A stretch of DNA of 64,000 nucleotides from an uncultured Clostridia bacterium (GCA_947166385.1 CAMVEB010000015.1:29423-93422); one strand, 5' to 3'. Numbered from the stretch's first letter, positions 50,044-58,334 are shown. Numbers and translations: made by a program. Notes: a model not told the origin generated them from the sequence alone.

Positions 50044-50907
50044 ATGACAAACATCGAAAAGGCACTCGCACTCATCAACACCTTCGCAACCGGCGACACC
50101 GAAAAAGCCGCCTCTCTGCTGGCGGAAGGCTATATTCAGCACAATCTTGCCTATGGCACAGGCCGCGACGCCTTTGTCGGCAGTGTAGCCTGGCTGGCCT
50201 CCGCACCTGTGAAGACCACCGTTCAGAACATCCGCGCCTTCGAGGACGACGACAAGGTGTTCCTGCAGACCGTGTACAATTTCGCCGGAGCCGGTGAGCA
50301 GGTGGCCTTTGATATCTTCCACTTCGACGCCGACGGCAAAATCGCGGAACATTGGGACAACCTGGCTGCGAAAGCTGAACCCAACCCCTCCGGCCACACC
50401 CAGATCGACGGTACGCTTGAGAAGCGGGATGTCGATAAGGAAGAGACCCGCCGAGTCGTTGCTGGTTTTGTGGGCGACGTGCTTCGCGGGGAAAACCCGG
50501 ATAAGCTGACTTCCTACTACGATGGCGATCGTTACATTCAGCACAATGTCTCCATCGCTGACGGGCTCTCGGGCCTTGGTTCGGCGCTTGCGGCCATGGC
50601 AGAGCAGGGCATTTCCATGGTTTATGATAAGACGCACATGGTGCTTGCCGACGGTGACTACGCGCTTGCCTGCAGCGAAGGCTCTTTCGGTGGCGTACCG
50701 ACCACCTACTATGACCTGTTCCGTGTGGAGAACGGATTTATCGCGGAGCATTGGGACGTCATGGAGACTCTCGCTGCGAAGGAAAACTGGTATGATGCGG
50801 AGAACGCCGCTGCGATCGTGGGCCACGCAGATCCTCTGACCCTGGATACTGAGACCGGAAATTTTGTAACCGCCGAGGGTACAGCTGTTGCTTCTCCCAT
50901 CCAATAA
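50044..50907 (+). CDS. tandem SnoaL/NTF2-like protein
   Basis: A 287-residue protein made of two NTF2-like (SnoaL-type) domains. Each contains the YIQHNxAYGTG / YIQHNVSIADG motif (about residues 30 and 161), a T-V/Y-D strand and the ending FDADGKIAEHWDNL / FRVENGFIAEHWDVM. Single-domain relatives are small cone-shaped hydrolases or isomerases, often induced by stress. The duplication would make an intramolecular dimer. AGAAGGAATCCACC precedes the ATG. An Rrf2 regulator follows 72 bases later, probably co-transcribed. Confidence 0.88.
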   Translation: MTNIEKALALINTFATGDTEKAASLLAEGYIQHNLAYGTGRDAFVGSVAWLASAPVKTTVQNIRAFEDDDKVFLQTVYNFAGAGEQVAFDIFHFDADGKIAEHWDNLAAKAEPNPSGHTQIDGTLEKRDVDKEETRRVVAGFVGDVLRGENPDKLTSYYDGDRYIQHNVSIADGLSGLGSALAAMAEQGISMVYDKTHMVLADGDYALACSEGSFGGVPTTYYDLFRVENGFIAEHWDVMETLAAKENWYDAENAAAIVGHADPLTLDTETGNFVTAEGTAVASPIQ

Positions 50908-50979
50908 GGGTATAATAGACATCGAAGCAGATGTCTGTGGTCTGCGGCTATAAGGCAGCAGACGCGGGGAGGTGAGCAC

Positions 50980-51420
50980 ATGCAGATATCGAGTCGGTTT
51001 ACCATTGCGCTGCATATCTTTGCCTGTATCGAAACCTTCAAAGATGAGCATAAGGTCACCAGCGACTTCCTGGCGGGCAGCATCAACACCAACCCCGTCA
51101 TCATCCGCCGGATCCTGACGCAGCTGAAAAGCGCCGGCCTGATCACGGTGGCCCGGGGCACAGGTGGCATCGAACCGACGAAGCCGCTGGAGGAGATCAG
51201 CTTCTATGACGTGTATCAGGCGATCGAGCCGGTGGAAAACGGCGACCTGTTCCACTTCCACGAAGCGCCAAATCCCAAATGTCCGGTGGGCCGAAACATT
51301 CACGCCCTGCTGGATGATAAGCTGACGGCGATCCAGGGCGCGATGGAAGCCGAGATGAAAAAGTATACCCTTGCGGATCTGCGGGAAGGCATGCATGATC
51401 TTCTGTCAAAAGAAAACTGA
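50980..51420 (+). CDS. Rrf2-family transcriptional regulator (YwnA-like)
   Basis: A 146-residue winged-helix regulator (MQISSRFTIALHIFACIETF; VTSDFLAGSINTNPVIIRRILTQLKSAGLI; GTGGIEPTKPLEEIS). It lacks the three-cysteine cluster of iron-sulfur Rrf2 proteins (one Cys in NPKCPVGRNI), a pattern seen in the Bacillus YwnA group. GGGGAGGTGAGCAC precedes the ATG. It probably controls the upstream NTF2-like gene and itself through the inverted repeat at 49947. Confidence 0.88.
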   Translation: MQISSRFTIALHIFACIETFKDEHKVTSDFLAGSINTNPVIIRRILTQLKSAGLITVARGTGGIEPTKPLEEISFYDVYQAIEPVENGDLFHFHEAPNPKCPVGRNIHALLDDKLTAIQGAMEAEMKKYTLADLREGMHDLLSKEN

Positions 51421-51474
51421 TTCATGGAGGCTCCGGTGCGTTTGACATCGGAGCTTCTTTCAAAGGAGAAGCCT

Positions 51475-51765
51475 ATGGAAGCGAAAGAGTACCTGGCGTA
51501 TATCGTGAATGAGATCCACACAACCATCGTGGCGACGGTGGATGACGAGGGTCTTCCGGTCACCGCTGCCATTGACATGATGGACAGCGACGAGAGCAAC
51601 CTCTACTTCCTGACCGCAAAGGGAAAGGGCTTTTATAACCGTTTGAAAAAGCGCGGCTTTCTGGCTCTGACCGCGATCAAAGGGCAGGACACCATGTCCA
51701 GCGTGGCCGTTTCTGTTCGCGGCAAGGTCAGGGAGCTCGGCTACGAGCGGATTTCCGTGCTGTAG
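51475..51765 (+). pseudogene. truncated pyridoxamine 5'-phosphate oxidase-family flavin-binding protein
   Basis: A 96-codon frame (YLAYIVNEIHTTIVATVDDEGLP, VTAAIDMMDSDESNLYFLTAKGKGFYNRLKK, SSVAVSVRGKVRELG) is the N-terminal two-thirds of a PPOX/FMN-binding split-barrel protein. It stops at 51765 just where the family would continue toward its C-terminal strands. From about 51745 the bases belong, in another frame, to a macrodomain gene, so a deletion fused the two. CAAAGGAGAAGCCT precedes ATG 51475, so the stub may be translated. Confidence 0.78.
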
Positions 51766-51989
51766 ATGCTCGAATACGCTGGACATGTGCGCGGCGAACG
51801 GGCTGAAAAGTGTAGCCTTTTGCTGTATCTCCACAGGGGTCTTCCGTTTTCCGGGCCGAAGGGCGGCACAAGATCGCGTTGAAGGCCGTCAAAGAATGGA
51901 TGCATGGGCATCCCGGTGCCATGGATCGTGTGATCTTCAATGTCTACAAGGATGAGGATAAAGCATACTATGAGCAGGAATTACGATAA
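51745..51989 (+). pseudogene. C-terminal remnant of a zinc-type macrodomain (protein-ADP-ribose hydrolase)
   Basis: One frame gives NTLDMCAANGLKSVAFCCIS and then TGVFRFPGRRAAQ. After a frameshift near 51870 the next frame gives IALKAVKEWMHG and VIFNVYKDEDKAYYEQEL and stops at 51989. These are the last 75 or so residues of the macrodomain proteins that accompany class-M sirtuins. The N-terminal ADP-ribose and zinc-binding part is deleted. The end overlaps the sirtuin start by 20 bases, as in an original coupled operon. Confidence 0.78.
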
Positions 51990-52977
51990 AAGACCGAACG
52001 GCTATCTGGAGACCATTCAGCAGGGGCTGGACGGTGTGCGCGGCTTCCAGGACGGTTTGTCCCTGGGCATCGGCACCCGTGCGGAACAGATCGGGCGGCT
52101 GAAGACGGAACTGAAGACAGCGGACGCCATTGTCATCGGCGCGGGTGCGGGCCTGTCCACCTCGGCAGGCTTTGTCTACAGCGGAGAACGCTTCCGGTAC
52201 TGGTTTTCGGATTTCGCGGACCGCTTCGGGATCACGGACATGTATTCCGGCGGCTTCTACCCCTTTCCGGATGAGGAGACCTACTGGGCGTGGTGGAGCA
52301 GGCATATCTGGTGCAACCGGTACGCGAATGCGCCGAAGCCCGTCTACGAGAACCTTCTTCAGCTTGTAGCTGACAGAGATTATTTTGTGATTACCACCAA
52401 CGTGGATCACATGTTCCAGAGGGCGGGCTTTGACAAGAAGCGCCTGTTCTATACCCAGGGCGACTACGGCCTTTTCCAGAACCAGCACCCGACGTTGCAG
52501 AAGACGTGGGACAACGAAGCCTGGGTCATGCAGGCCATGGCCGCACAGGGCTTTGTGAAGCACACGGATGGCTCGTTTGTTATGCCGGAGGACAGAAAAG
52601 TAGCCATGCGCATTCCGACCACGCTGATTCCCCGCAGCCCGGAGGACGGACGTAAGATGGTGCCCAATCTCCGGGCAGATGATTCCTTTGTGGAAGACGA
52701 AGGATGGCACCGGGCATCAGCAGCCTATTCCGATTATCTCCGCCTGCATCAGGGGCAGCATGTGCTGTATCTGGAGATCGGCGTCGGCAGCAACACGCCT
52801 GTCATCATCAAGTATCCCTTCTGGCAGATGACGAATGATAACCCGAAGGCAGTTTACTGCTGCCTTAACTACAATGAGGCCTACTGTCCAAAGCAGATTG
52901 AGGCGCAGAGCATCTGCATCGACGGGGATACGGGTACCTTGTTGGAACGCTTATTCAGCGAGATTACCAATGAATAA
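51970..52977 (+). CDS. SirTM-like (class M) sirtuin, zinc-finger cysteines absent
   Basis: A 335-residue Sir2-family protein. The NAD-binding start is VIGAGAGLSTSAGFVYSG (about residues 55-72). TTNVDHMFQRAGFDKKRLFYTQGDYGLFQ replaces the usual TQNID...HG, with Gln at the catalytic-His position, as in class-M sirtuins that act as protein ADP-ribosyltransferases. The two CxxC zinc pairs of the class are not seen: the positions read LFQNQHPTLQK and IPRSPEDGRKM. I take ATG 51970, in overlap with the macrodomain remnant. The partner eraser gene is broken, while this writer-type gene is intact. Confidence 0.85.
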   Translation: MSRNYDKRPNGYLETIQQGLDGVRGFQDGLSLGIGTRAEQIGRLKTELKTADAIVIGAGAGLSTSAGFVYSGERFRYWFSDFADRFGITDMYSGGFYPFPDEETYWAWWSRHIWCNRYANAPKPVYENLLQLVADRDYFVITTNVDHMFQRAGFDKKRLFYTQGDYGLFQNQHPTLQKTWDNEAWVMQAMAAQGFVKHTDGSFVMPEDRKVAMRIPTTLIPRSPEDGRKMVPNLRADDSFVEDEGWHRASAAYSDYLRLHQGQHVLYLEIGVGSNTPVIIKYPFWQMTNDNPKAVYCCLNYNEAYCPKQIEAQSICIDGDTGTLLERLFSEITNE

Positions 52978-52983
52978 AGCAGC

Positions 52984-53029
52984 AGGCCTGCTGTCTGGTT
53001 CATACGAGCCGGATAGCAGGCCTTAAATT
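52984..53029 (+). terminator. terminator of the sirtuin gene, nested hairpin
   Basis: A 9-bp outer stem (52984-52992 with 53015-53023) then TAAATTTTTT. The inner arm GTCTGGTTCATACGAGCCGG nearly matches that of the hsp20 terminator. Confidence 0.8.
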
Positions 53030-53042
53030 TTTTGATGTGTTT

Positions 53043-53420
53043 TTACTCTCTTGTCCGCTCATTCCAACATGGGGTATCCAGATTAAACTCAACAGCATAT
53101 GGGAAATTCTTTTCTATGCATTCCATCAAATGAATTCCGTAACCTTTTCTATGATAGACGCTATCAATAAAGATCCTGCCGATGTATACGCTTTTTTCTG
53201 TTTCATCCGGGAATACAATGGCTGCCCCCACCAAATCATTTTCTATCATTGCTTGATACAAATGCCCCTCTAGGGCCATCTGTTTATGCCATTCTATCGA
53301 ATCAAATCCAGGCGGACAATCACCTTTTACCCCGCCAACATTTACATCTGTTTCAAAAGCTCTGATCGACATATCTACGATTTTCTCTACCTGATTTGCT
53401 TCTGCTTTGACAATATACAT
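53043..53420 (-). CDS. GNAT-family N-acetyltransferase, C-terminally shortened
   Basis: A 125-residue frame with IVDMSIRAFETDVNVGG, an IGRIFIDSVYHRKGYGIHLMECIE acetyl-CoA motif and LDTPCWNERTRE at the end. Family members continue for about 25 more residues (an NxxFYxKxGY strand and helix), which are missing, so the gene may be inactive. It is more AT-rich than its neighbours. It ends close to the sirtuin terminator, convergent with it. Confidence 0.7.
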   Translation of the reverse strand: MYIVKAEANQVEKIVDMSIRAFETDVNVGGVKGDCPPGFDSIEWHKQMALEGHLYQAMIENDLVGAAIVFPDETEKSVYIGRIFIDSVYHRKGYGIHLMECIEKNFPYAVEFNLDTPCWNERTRE

Positions 53421-53490
53421 TCTATTTCTCCCAACTGTCTTATCTTATTCCTTAGTGGAATCAAGGATCAGCCGTTCCGTTTCCATAGGC

Positions 53491-54123
53491 TTACCCCTTT
53501 CTGATGGGGTGGCGGATCACGGTCTTCAGCTTTTCCGGCGCAACCTTTCTGGCATCGCTCAGATAGATCTCATGGTGCAATCTCTGATCGGAGATATCCA
53601 GCGTATAGCCCTGCTCCTCCATATATTGATGCATCCGCTCCACTGTGTTGGGCTCGTCGTCGTAGGGGCCGATATGCAGGCACTGCACACACAGGCCCTC
53701 GTCATAGGTGAAGTATTCCACCTTGGAAAAGTCCATCTTCTTTTTCCGGGTGGCTTCTTCCACCGCCCAATCAAAGTCCGCCTTCGTCACAAAATCCGGC
53801 AGGCGGATGACAGAGATCCAATGGAAGGCTTCCTTTTGCGCATAGTCGATCCCCGCGACGCTGTCCTGCCACCAGAAGCCCTCCAGGGGCGGGACTACAT
53901 AATCGAAATATCCCTCGATCCGGCGGTCGCCCAACTTGCTCATCTTGATCGTAAAGGCAATGCCGTACAGAAGCCCGATGGCCTGCTTGTACGCGCCGTC
54001 TTCCTCGTTTGGATCGCCGCGGCCACGGGCAGCGATAAAGTTCATGCTTGGCACAGTTACGATGGACGGCGTGTTTTTCGGCAGATAGAACGCTTTGTAT
54101 TCTTTCTTGAAATCAAAAGCCAT
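53491..54123 (-). CDS. GyrI-like small-molecule-binding protein
   Basis: A 210-residue stand-alone GyrI-like protein (VTVPSMNFIAARGRGDPNEEDGAYKQAIGLLYGIAFTIKM; KVEYFTYDEGLCVQCLHIGPYDDEPNTVERMHQYM). The C-terminal half is the SHS2-type fold that binds hydrophobic compounds or inhibits gyrase; the family has no DNA-binding part here. ATG 54123 follows GAAAGGAAAGTAAATGTA; the frame reaches 54177 without a better start. It sits in a long leftward run of small-molecule-response genes. Confidence 0.85.
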   Translation of the reverse strand: MAFDFKKEYKAFYLPKNTPSIVTVPSMNFIAARGRGDPNEEDGAYKQAIGLLYGIAFTIKMSKLGDRRIEGYFDYVVPPLEGFWWQDSVAGIDYAQKEAFHWISVIRLPDFVTKADFDWAVEEATRKKKMDFSKVEYFTYDEGLCVQCLHIGPYDDEPNTVERMHQYMEEQGYTLDISDQRLHHEIYLSDARKVAPEKLKTVIRHPIRKG

Positions 54124-54173
54124 TACATTTACTTTCCTTTCACAGATTCCGATTGAACTGCGGAACATACATA

Positions 54174-54641
54174 TCACTTTTTCAGGTTCTTTACCATGAG
54201 GTATTCCGTGATTCCGGGACGGTACAGATTTGGAATTTCTCCAACCTGCTGATAGCCAATTCTTTCGTATAATCGCTTTGCGTCCGGATTATAATCCGCG
54301 ACCACAAGGAAAAGCTTGTCTGCCATTTCAAGCGCGATCCGTTCAGAATGATCCAGCAGAGCTTTGCCGATACCCCTGTCTCTGTATTCTTCCTTAACGG
54401 CGATGATGTGCAGGTATGGGAAACCGTGAAACGCTCCCCTGGGGATGATGTATGTAAAGCCAACGCACTCTTCACCGATGAGCGCAACATACAGATTCCC
54501 CTGGCGAATCCCTTCAAGGATTGCGTTTTCCGCGCTCCCCGGGGAAGAAAAGTATTTTTCGCCAAGTGCTGACCGGCATAGTGCGTCCTTGCAATCCTTC
54601 AGATGCTGCTCGTTTCCTTCTGCAAATGATATTGTCTGCAT
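54174..54641 (-). CDS. GNAT-family N-acetyltransferase
   Basis: A 155-residue acetyltransferase with HIIAVKEEYRDRGIGKALLDHSERIA (acetyl-CoA loop RDRGIG, about residues 88-93), VVADYNPDAKRLYERIGYQQVGEIP and a C-terminal LMVKNLKK. It is complete. Substrate unknown. It follows the DUF3795 gene after 16 bases on the same strand, probably in one operon. Confidence 0.88.
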   Translation of the reverse strand: MQTISFAEGNEQHLKDCKDALCRSALGEKYFSSPGSAENAILEGIRQGNLYVALIGEECVGFTYIIPRGAFHGFPYLHIIAVKEEYRDRGIGKALLDHSERIALEMADKLFLVVADYNPDAKRLYERIGYQQVGEIPNLYRPGITEYLMVKNLKK

Positions 54642-54657
54642 CTTTTACCTCTTCGCG

Positions 54658-55083
54658 TCAGCGATTCATTGAATTGTTATACTGACGGCCGCAACCGCTG
54701 CATACGCCTGTGTGGACACAGATGATGCCCCCGCAGGTGGAACAGGTCCACTGCCTCCGCTCGCGCTCCAGAAAAGCAGCCATCCCTGCTTCCCGGATGA
54801 CCCTCAGATTCTCCAGCGGGGATTCGCGGAGCGGGTACTTCGATCCGTACCGGGTTTCCTTTTCCATGACATCAGCACAGGGAAAATCAGGGCACTCATC
54901 ACAGAACGAATACCCGTTTGCCCTTCTCTTTTCACACAGGATGATGCCGCATCCCGACGAACAGAACTCGGGTTTGTTGTCATTTGGGCCGCGGCATCCG
55001 GCACAGGGGCAGGTCTCGGCCAGCGTTCGCTTGCAGATGCTGCAGTCCAGCCCACACGGGGCGATCATATTCGCGTCGAACAT
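54658..55083 (-). CDS. DUF3795 cysteine-rich zinc-binding protein
   Basis: A 141-residue protein with many paired cysteines (APCGLDCSICKRTLAETCPCAGCRG; FCSSGCGIILCEKRR; FCDECPDFPCADVM; C-terminal CSTCGGIICVHTGVCSGCG), enough for several zinc sites. DUF3795 has no established role. The start at 55083 follows GAGGAGGTCTGAAAGGA. Neighbouring GyrI-like proteins suggest a part in compound response, which is only context. Confidence 0.87.
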   Translation of the reverse strand: MFDANMIAPCGLDCSICKRTLAETCPCAGCRGPNDNKPEFCSSGCGIILCEKRRANGYSFCDECPDFPCADVMEKETRYGSKYPLRESPLENLRVIREAGMAAFLERERRQWTCSTCGGIICVHTGVCSGCGRQYNNSMNR

Positions 55084-55116
55084 TCCTTTCAGACCTCCTC
55101 ACTTGTCCGGAACGGT

Positions 55117-55467
55117 TTATCGGCAATACATGATCTCACAGTCACCTCTGTCGGTGAAGCGCTCGATCTCATATTTCAATCTGCCTTCCTGATAAATCTT
55201 TTCATAGATCTCCCCAAGGTCCGCTGTCTTTCCCCGAACCGTAACCCAACCTGTATCCGGCAATTCCACGGCCCGGTCCGCTCCGTCGATCTCCCCGTCG
55301 ATCAGGCCAATGGCATACTCAATGGATCGTTCCGTCCAGCCATATCCGAGTCCCTGCAGGTTTACCCGGCCATACTTTGCCGCAAGCTCATCCCAGAACG
55401 CGCCGATCGTTTCAAACTGGTGATCGTTTTCTGTGGAAAAAGTCCTGCCAATCCCCTTAAACAGCAT
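55117..55467 (-). CDS. short GyrI-like effector-binding protein
   Basis: A 116-residue single-domain protein (MLFKGIGRTFSTENDHQFETIGAFWDELAAKYG; GLGYGWTERSIEYAIGLIDGEIDGAD; DTGWVTVRGKTADLGEIYEKIYQEGRL). It resembles the effector-binding half of AraC/MerR regulators without DNA-binding helices. The first residues are shorter than in many relatives, but the core is complete. It is the second GyrI-like gene in this run. Confidence 0.8.
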   Translation of the reverse strand: MLFKGIGRTFSTENDHQFETIGAFWDELAAKYGRVNLQGLGYGWTERSIEYAIGLIDGEIDGADRAVELPDTGWVTVRGKTADLGEIYEKIYQEGRLKYEIERFTDRGDCEIMYCR

Positions 55468-55485
55468 CCTTGCTTTTCACCTACT

Positions 55486-55899
55486 TTATTCCTGTTCTTC
55501 GGGAACGCGAGTGAAGGTAATTATCCCTTTTGCCTGATGTCCCGAAACGGCAATATAATAGTTTCCTGTTTCAGCGATTTCCAGAACAAAATCGGCATTT
55601 TGCTGTCCGTTTCCCCGGTAAATCGGCTCTTTTCCCTCAGGCTGCACGGTCACATCCACATATCCTTTTGTGTGCGACATGGAAACCTGCAGACGATCAC
55701 CCTCCGTCAGGGTCAGATCAGCTGATTCCTCCCGATTCAGGATGCTGTATTCCATTCGGAACCCGGATGCGTCAGATACTCTGGATCCCTCAAAAACGCT
55801 GCCTGACCCGCATCCGGTCAGCAGGAAAAGCAATGCGGCAAGCAGACAAATACCTGCCTCTGCTTTCAGTTTGGATTGCCGTGTTGTGTTTCCATGCAT
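55486..55899 (-). CDS. small lipoprotein
   Basis: A 137-residue exported lipoprotein. A type II signal peptide ends with lipobox LLTGC (Cys about residue 29), followed by a Gly/Ser-rich spacer and a beta-rich domain (EYSILNREESADLTLTEGDRLQVSM; VTVQPEGKEPIYRGNG; GNYYIAVSGHQAKGIITF) like small pre-peptidase-C-type ligand domains. I take ATG 55899, whose A is the last base of the yjdF stop; the TTG before it is not needed. Function unknown. Confidence 0.82.
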   Translation of the reverse strand: MHGNTTRQSKLKAEAGICLLAALLFLLTGCGSGSVFEGSRVSDASGFRMEYSILNREESADLTLTEGDRLQVSMSHTKGYVDVTVQPEGKEPIYRGNGQQNADFVLEIAETGNYYIAVSGHQAKGIITFTRVPEEQE

Positions 55900-56306
55900 C
55901 AATGTCCACGCCTCTTTTCCTTCTTCTTCAGCTGCTTCATTTCAAAACGGCGTTGCGCTTCCGCTTCTCTCTGCTCACGGCTGATCTGGCGGCGCTCCGT
56001 CTTCATTTCCTTCCGCTGCAACTGGAGCGCCTGCTGGGACTTTGTGCCGATCCCGCTGCGCTCCGTTTGCTTTCTGGCATTCCTGAGACGCCGTTTAGGA
56101 TTGTCCGCTGTTTGCCTTGTTTCCGTTTCCACCGCGGGGCTGAAGACCAGTTCGTTATAATGCCGCAGGACAAACTCCCATACATCATAATCCTTGGGCT
56201 CTGCGCCAAAGGTCACTTTGCATACCGACAGCTTTCCTTCGTCGATACGCTCAAAGATGCCAACCCAGAAGGGGTCTTCAAAGAATACTGTCAGGCTTGA
56301 TTTCAT
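55899..56306 (-). CDS. yjdF: YjdF/DUF2992 family protein
   Basis: A 135-residue protein. The N-terminal half (LTVFFEDPFWVGIFERIDEGKLSVCKVTFGAEPKDYDVWEFVL) and the basic, helical C-terminal half (GIGTKSQQALQLQRKEMKTERRQISREQREAEAQRR) match the YjdF family. In Bacillus this gene is controlled by the yjdF riboswitch, which senses azaaromatic compounds. Here it follows the MATE exporter after 36 bases, too short for a riboswitch, and is probably under the TetR operator upstream. The function is unknown; a role in tolerance to aromatic compounds fits. Confidence 0.9.
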   Translation of the reverse strand: MKSSLTVFFEDPFWVGIFERIDEGKLSVCKVTFGAEPKDYDVWEFVLRHYNELVFSPAVETETRQTADNPKRRLRNARKQTERSGIGTKSQQALQLQRKEMKTERRQISREQREAEAQRRFEMKQLKKKEKRRGH

Positions 56307-56342
56307 GGTTCTTTACCGGCCGTCTCGTTCTCCAGAATCTCC

Positions 56343-57719
56343 TCACGCCGCCCGCACTGTCAGGTTCTTCACCCACTTCTCCTTTTTCAGCCAAAGGTGA
56401 GCAGTGACAATCTTGACAAAATCAGTCAGTTTCAATACGCCGTACATCAGCACTGGACCCCAGTTCGTCAGATTGGCCAACAGCAGGATGCCGGGAATGA
56501 CCACAAGCAGCGTCACGCCGCCATCCACTACCGCACCCATGACCGTATCGCCACCAGCCCGGGCCACGGAAAACTGCACGTTTGTATAGACCCACAGCGG
56601 CATATACAAGGCAACAAGAAGCACCAGATCCCGGCAGATTCCCTGTGCCGTCTGAGAAAGATGGCCGAACACCAGTGGCGTCAGCAGCGTCACCAGTGCG
56701 CCTATCAACGTCATAAACAGTCCGAACACCACAGCAGCGGAAAGCATCCAGGTTTTCTGTTTCCGGGCCTCATCCAGCTGTCCTTTCCCCAGGGTTTTGC
56801 CGATGATGACGGATGTTGCCGTGTTGATGCCGCCAAAGGATACGAACAGCAGGTTCACAATAGCCCAGCCTGCCGACATACCCGAGACCACATCCGCGCC
56901 GCCCCGGCCATTGTATACGGCGGTGGTAACAGTCTCGGAGACAACCCATAGCACCTCGGAGAGCAGCATCAGCCAGCCTCTGCGCAATATCTCGCCGAAC
57001 AGTTTCCAGTCCGTGTACAGCTTTTCACCATGTTTTCCCAGGAACGGCTGTGGATTTTGGAGAACAAAGAGAATGTAAAGCGCCATTTCAACAAACCGGG
57101 CGATGATGGTTGCATAAGCTGCACCACGCACCTCAAGCCTTGGTGCGCCCAGATTGCCATAAATGAGCACCCAGTTCAAAGCGCAGTTTACCAGCGTACC
57201 AATGACAGAAATCACCAGGGGTGCCCGTACCTGGCCAATTTCCCGCATAGACGTCGCCAGTACTACGGAAATACAGAAGGGAATCCCCATGAAGCCCATC
57301 AACCGCATGTATTCCTCTCCTGCGTCCAGGATCGCCTCCGCTTCGGTGTTCCCGATGACCATCATACCCAGGATTTGCCTGGGAAACACAAAGCAAACCA
57401 GCAGATAAAGGGCAATAAAGCTGCCGATCAGCAAAAACTTAAACCGGAGCGCCTGCCGCATCCCCATGTTGTTCCGCGCCCCCGAAAACTGGGTCATATA
57501 GATGCCCCCGGCGGCGCAAATAGCGTTGGACAGTACCATGAACACGAAAAGGATCTGCCCTGTCACGCTCACGCCGGACATCTTTACGTCCCCAAGCCCT
57601 GCCACCATGAAGTTATCGACCAGGGAAACCAGGGACTGGATCAGCGATTGCAGCATCACGGGAATGCCGATCATCAAAGCCTGCCGATAAAAGGACAGGC
57701 TTCCGAAATATCTTTTCAC
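56343..57719 (-). CDS. MATE-family multidrug efflux protein
   Basis: A 458-residue antiporter with twelve predicted helices in two six-helix halves (IPVMLQSLIQSLVSLVDNFMVAGLGDVKMSGVSVTGQI at the start; GWLMLLSEVLWVVSETVTTAVYNGRGG opens the second half). It exports cationic or aromatic compounds against Na or H entry. It follows the TetR regulator gene after 24 bases, and yjdF comes next. This is a typical inducible drug-efflux unit. Confidence 0.94.
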   Translation of the reverse strand: MKRYFGSLSFYRQALMIGIPVMLQSLIQSLVSLVDNFMVAGLGDVKMSGVSVTGQILFVFMVLSNAICAAGGIYMTQFSGARNNMGMRQALRFKFLLIGSFIALYLLVCFVFPRQILGMMVIGNTEAEAILDAGEEYMRLMGFMGIPFCISVVLATSMREIGQVRAPLVISVIGTLVNCALNWVLIYGNLGAPRLEVRGAAYATIIARFVEMALYILFVLQNPQPFLGKHGEKLYTDWKLFGEILRRGWLMLLSEVLWVVSETVTTAVYNGRGGADVVSGMSAGWAIVNLLFVSFGGINTATSVIIGKTLGKGQLDEARKQKTWMLSAAVVFGLFMTLIGALVTLLTPLVFGHLSQTAQGICRDLVLLVALYMPLWVYTNVQFSVARAGGDTVMGAVVDGGVTLLVVIPGILLLANLTNWGPVLMYGVLKLTDFVKIVTAHLWLKKEKWVKNLTVRAA

Positions 57720-57743
57720 AGGATCGTATCCTCCGTCGAACGC

Positions 57744-58334
57744 TCACACACCGTATGTTTTGATAAAATGCCTGCTGAACGCTTCCACCTGGGCTATTGC
57801 TTCCTCCGTTTTATCCGGTTCCCGGTCGCAAAGGTGGATCAGTGCAGAGATCGGCGCAGTATAGGCAAATGCGAGCATCTCAGGATTATCCTTCCGAAGC
57901 AGGCCCTTAGCCATCATGCTTGTAAATATCCGTGTGAACATCTTCGTAAGCCCGGTCAGAAAGTGCTTCGTCGCCAATTCCCGCGCGCGGTCGTCCCGGA
58001 ATTGCTCCAGCGTGAGTACCTTCCTCGTCTTCACGATCTGCTCATCATGAATCGTAACATTAACCATCCGCATGGTCATGGCGACGAATTCTTCAGGAGA
58101 TTCCGGTACCGGCGGCAAATGTTCCGGAGAACCGAAGCGCTCCCCGTAATAGGCGATCATTCTGTCAAGCAGGGCATTCCAGATTGCTTCCTTACTTTCA
58201 TAATGCTTGTAAATGCCCGACTTGACCAATCCGAGGGATGCAGACAATTCCCTGATGTTGGTTCCTTCGTATCCCTTTTGCGAGAAAATCTCCAGCGCTG
58301 CTGCCAGGATTCTCTCTTTCGTGTCTTTACCCAT
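57744..58334 (-). CDS. TetR-family repressor of the MATE operon
   Basis: A 196-residue regulator with an N-terminal TetR helix-turn-helix (TKERILAAALEIFSQKGYEGTNIRELSASLGLVKSGIYKHYESKEAIW) and a C-terminal ligand domain (VTIHDEQIVKTRKVLTLEQF). It is the first gene of the leftward operon, so it autoregulates together with the exporter. The promoter is buried in a long palindrome. The inducer is unknown. Confidence 0.94.
   Translation of the reverse strand: MGKDTKERILAAALEIFSQKGYEGTNIRELSASLGLVKSGIYKHYESKEAIWNALLDRMIAYYGERFGSPEHLPPVPESPEEFVAMTMRMVNVTIHDEQIVKTRKVLTLEQFRDDRARELATKHFLTGLTKMFTRIFTSMMAKGLLRKDNPEMLAFAYTAPISALIHLCDREPDKTEEAIAQVEAFSRHFIKTYGV

Noticed and set aside
49720..51396. 558-codon minus-strand open frame
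   Set aside because: It spans the hsp20 terminator, the NTF2-like gene and the Rrf2 gene in antisense, all of which have clear families and ribosome sites.
56307..56342. yjdF riboswitch before yjdF
   Set aside because: Only 36 bases separate the exporter stop from the yjdF start, too few for the aptamer.
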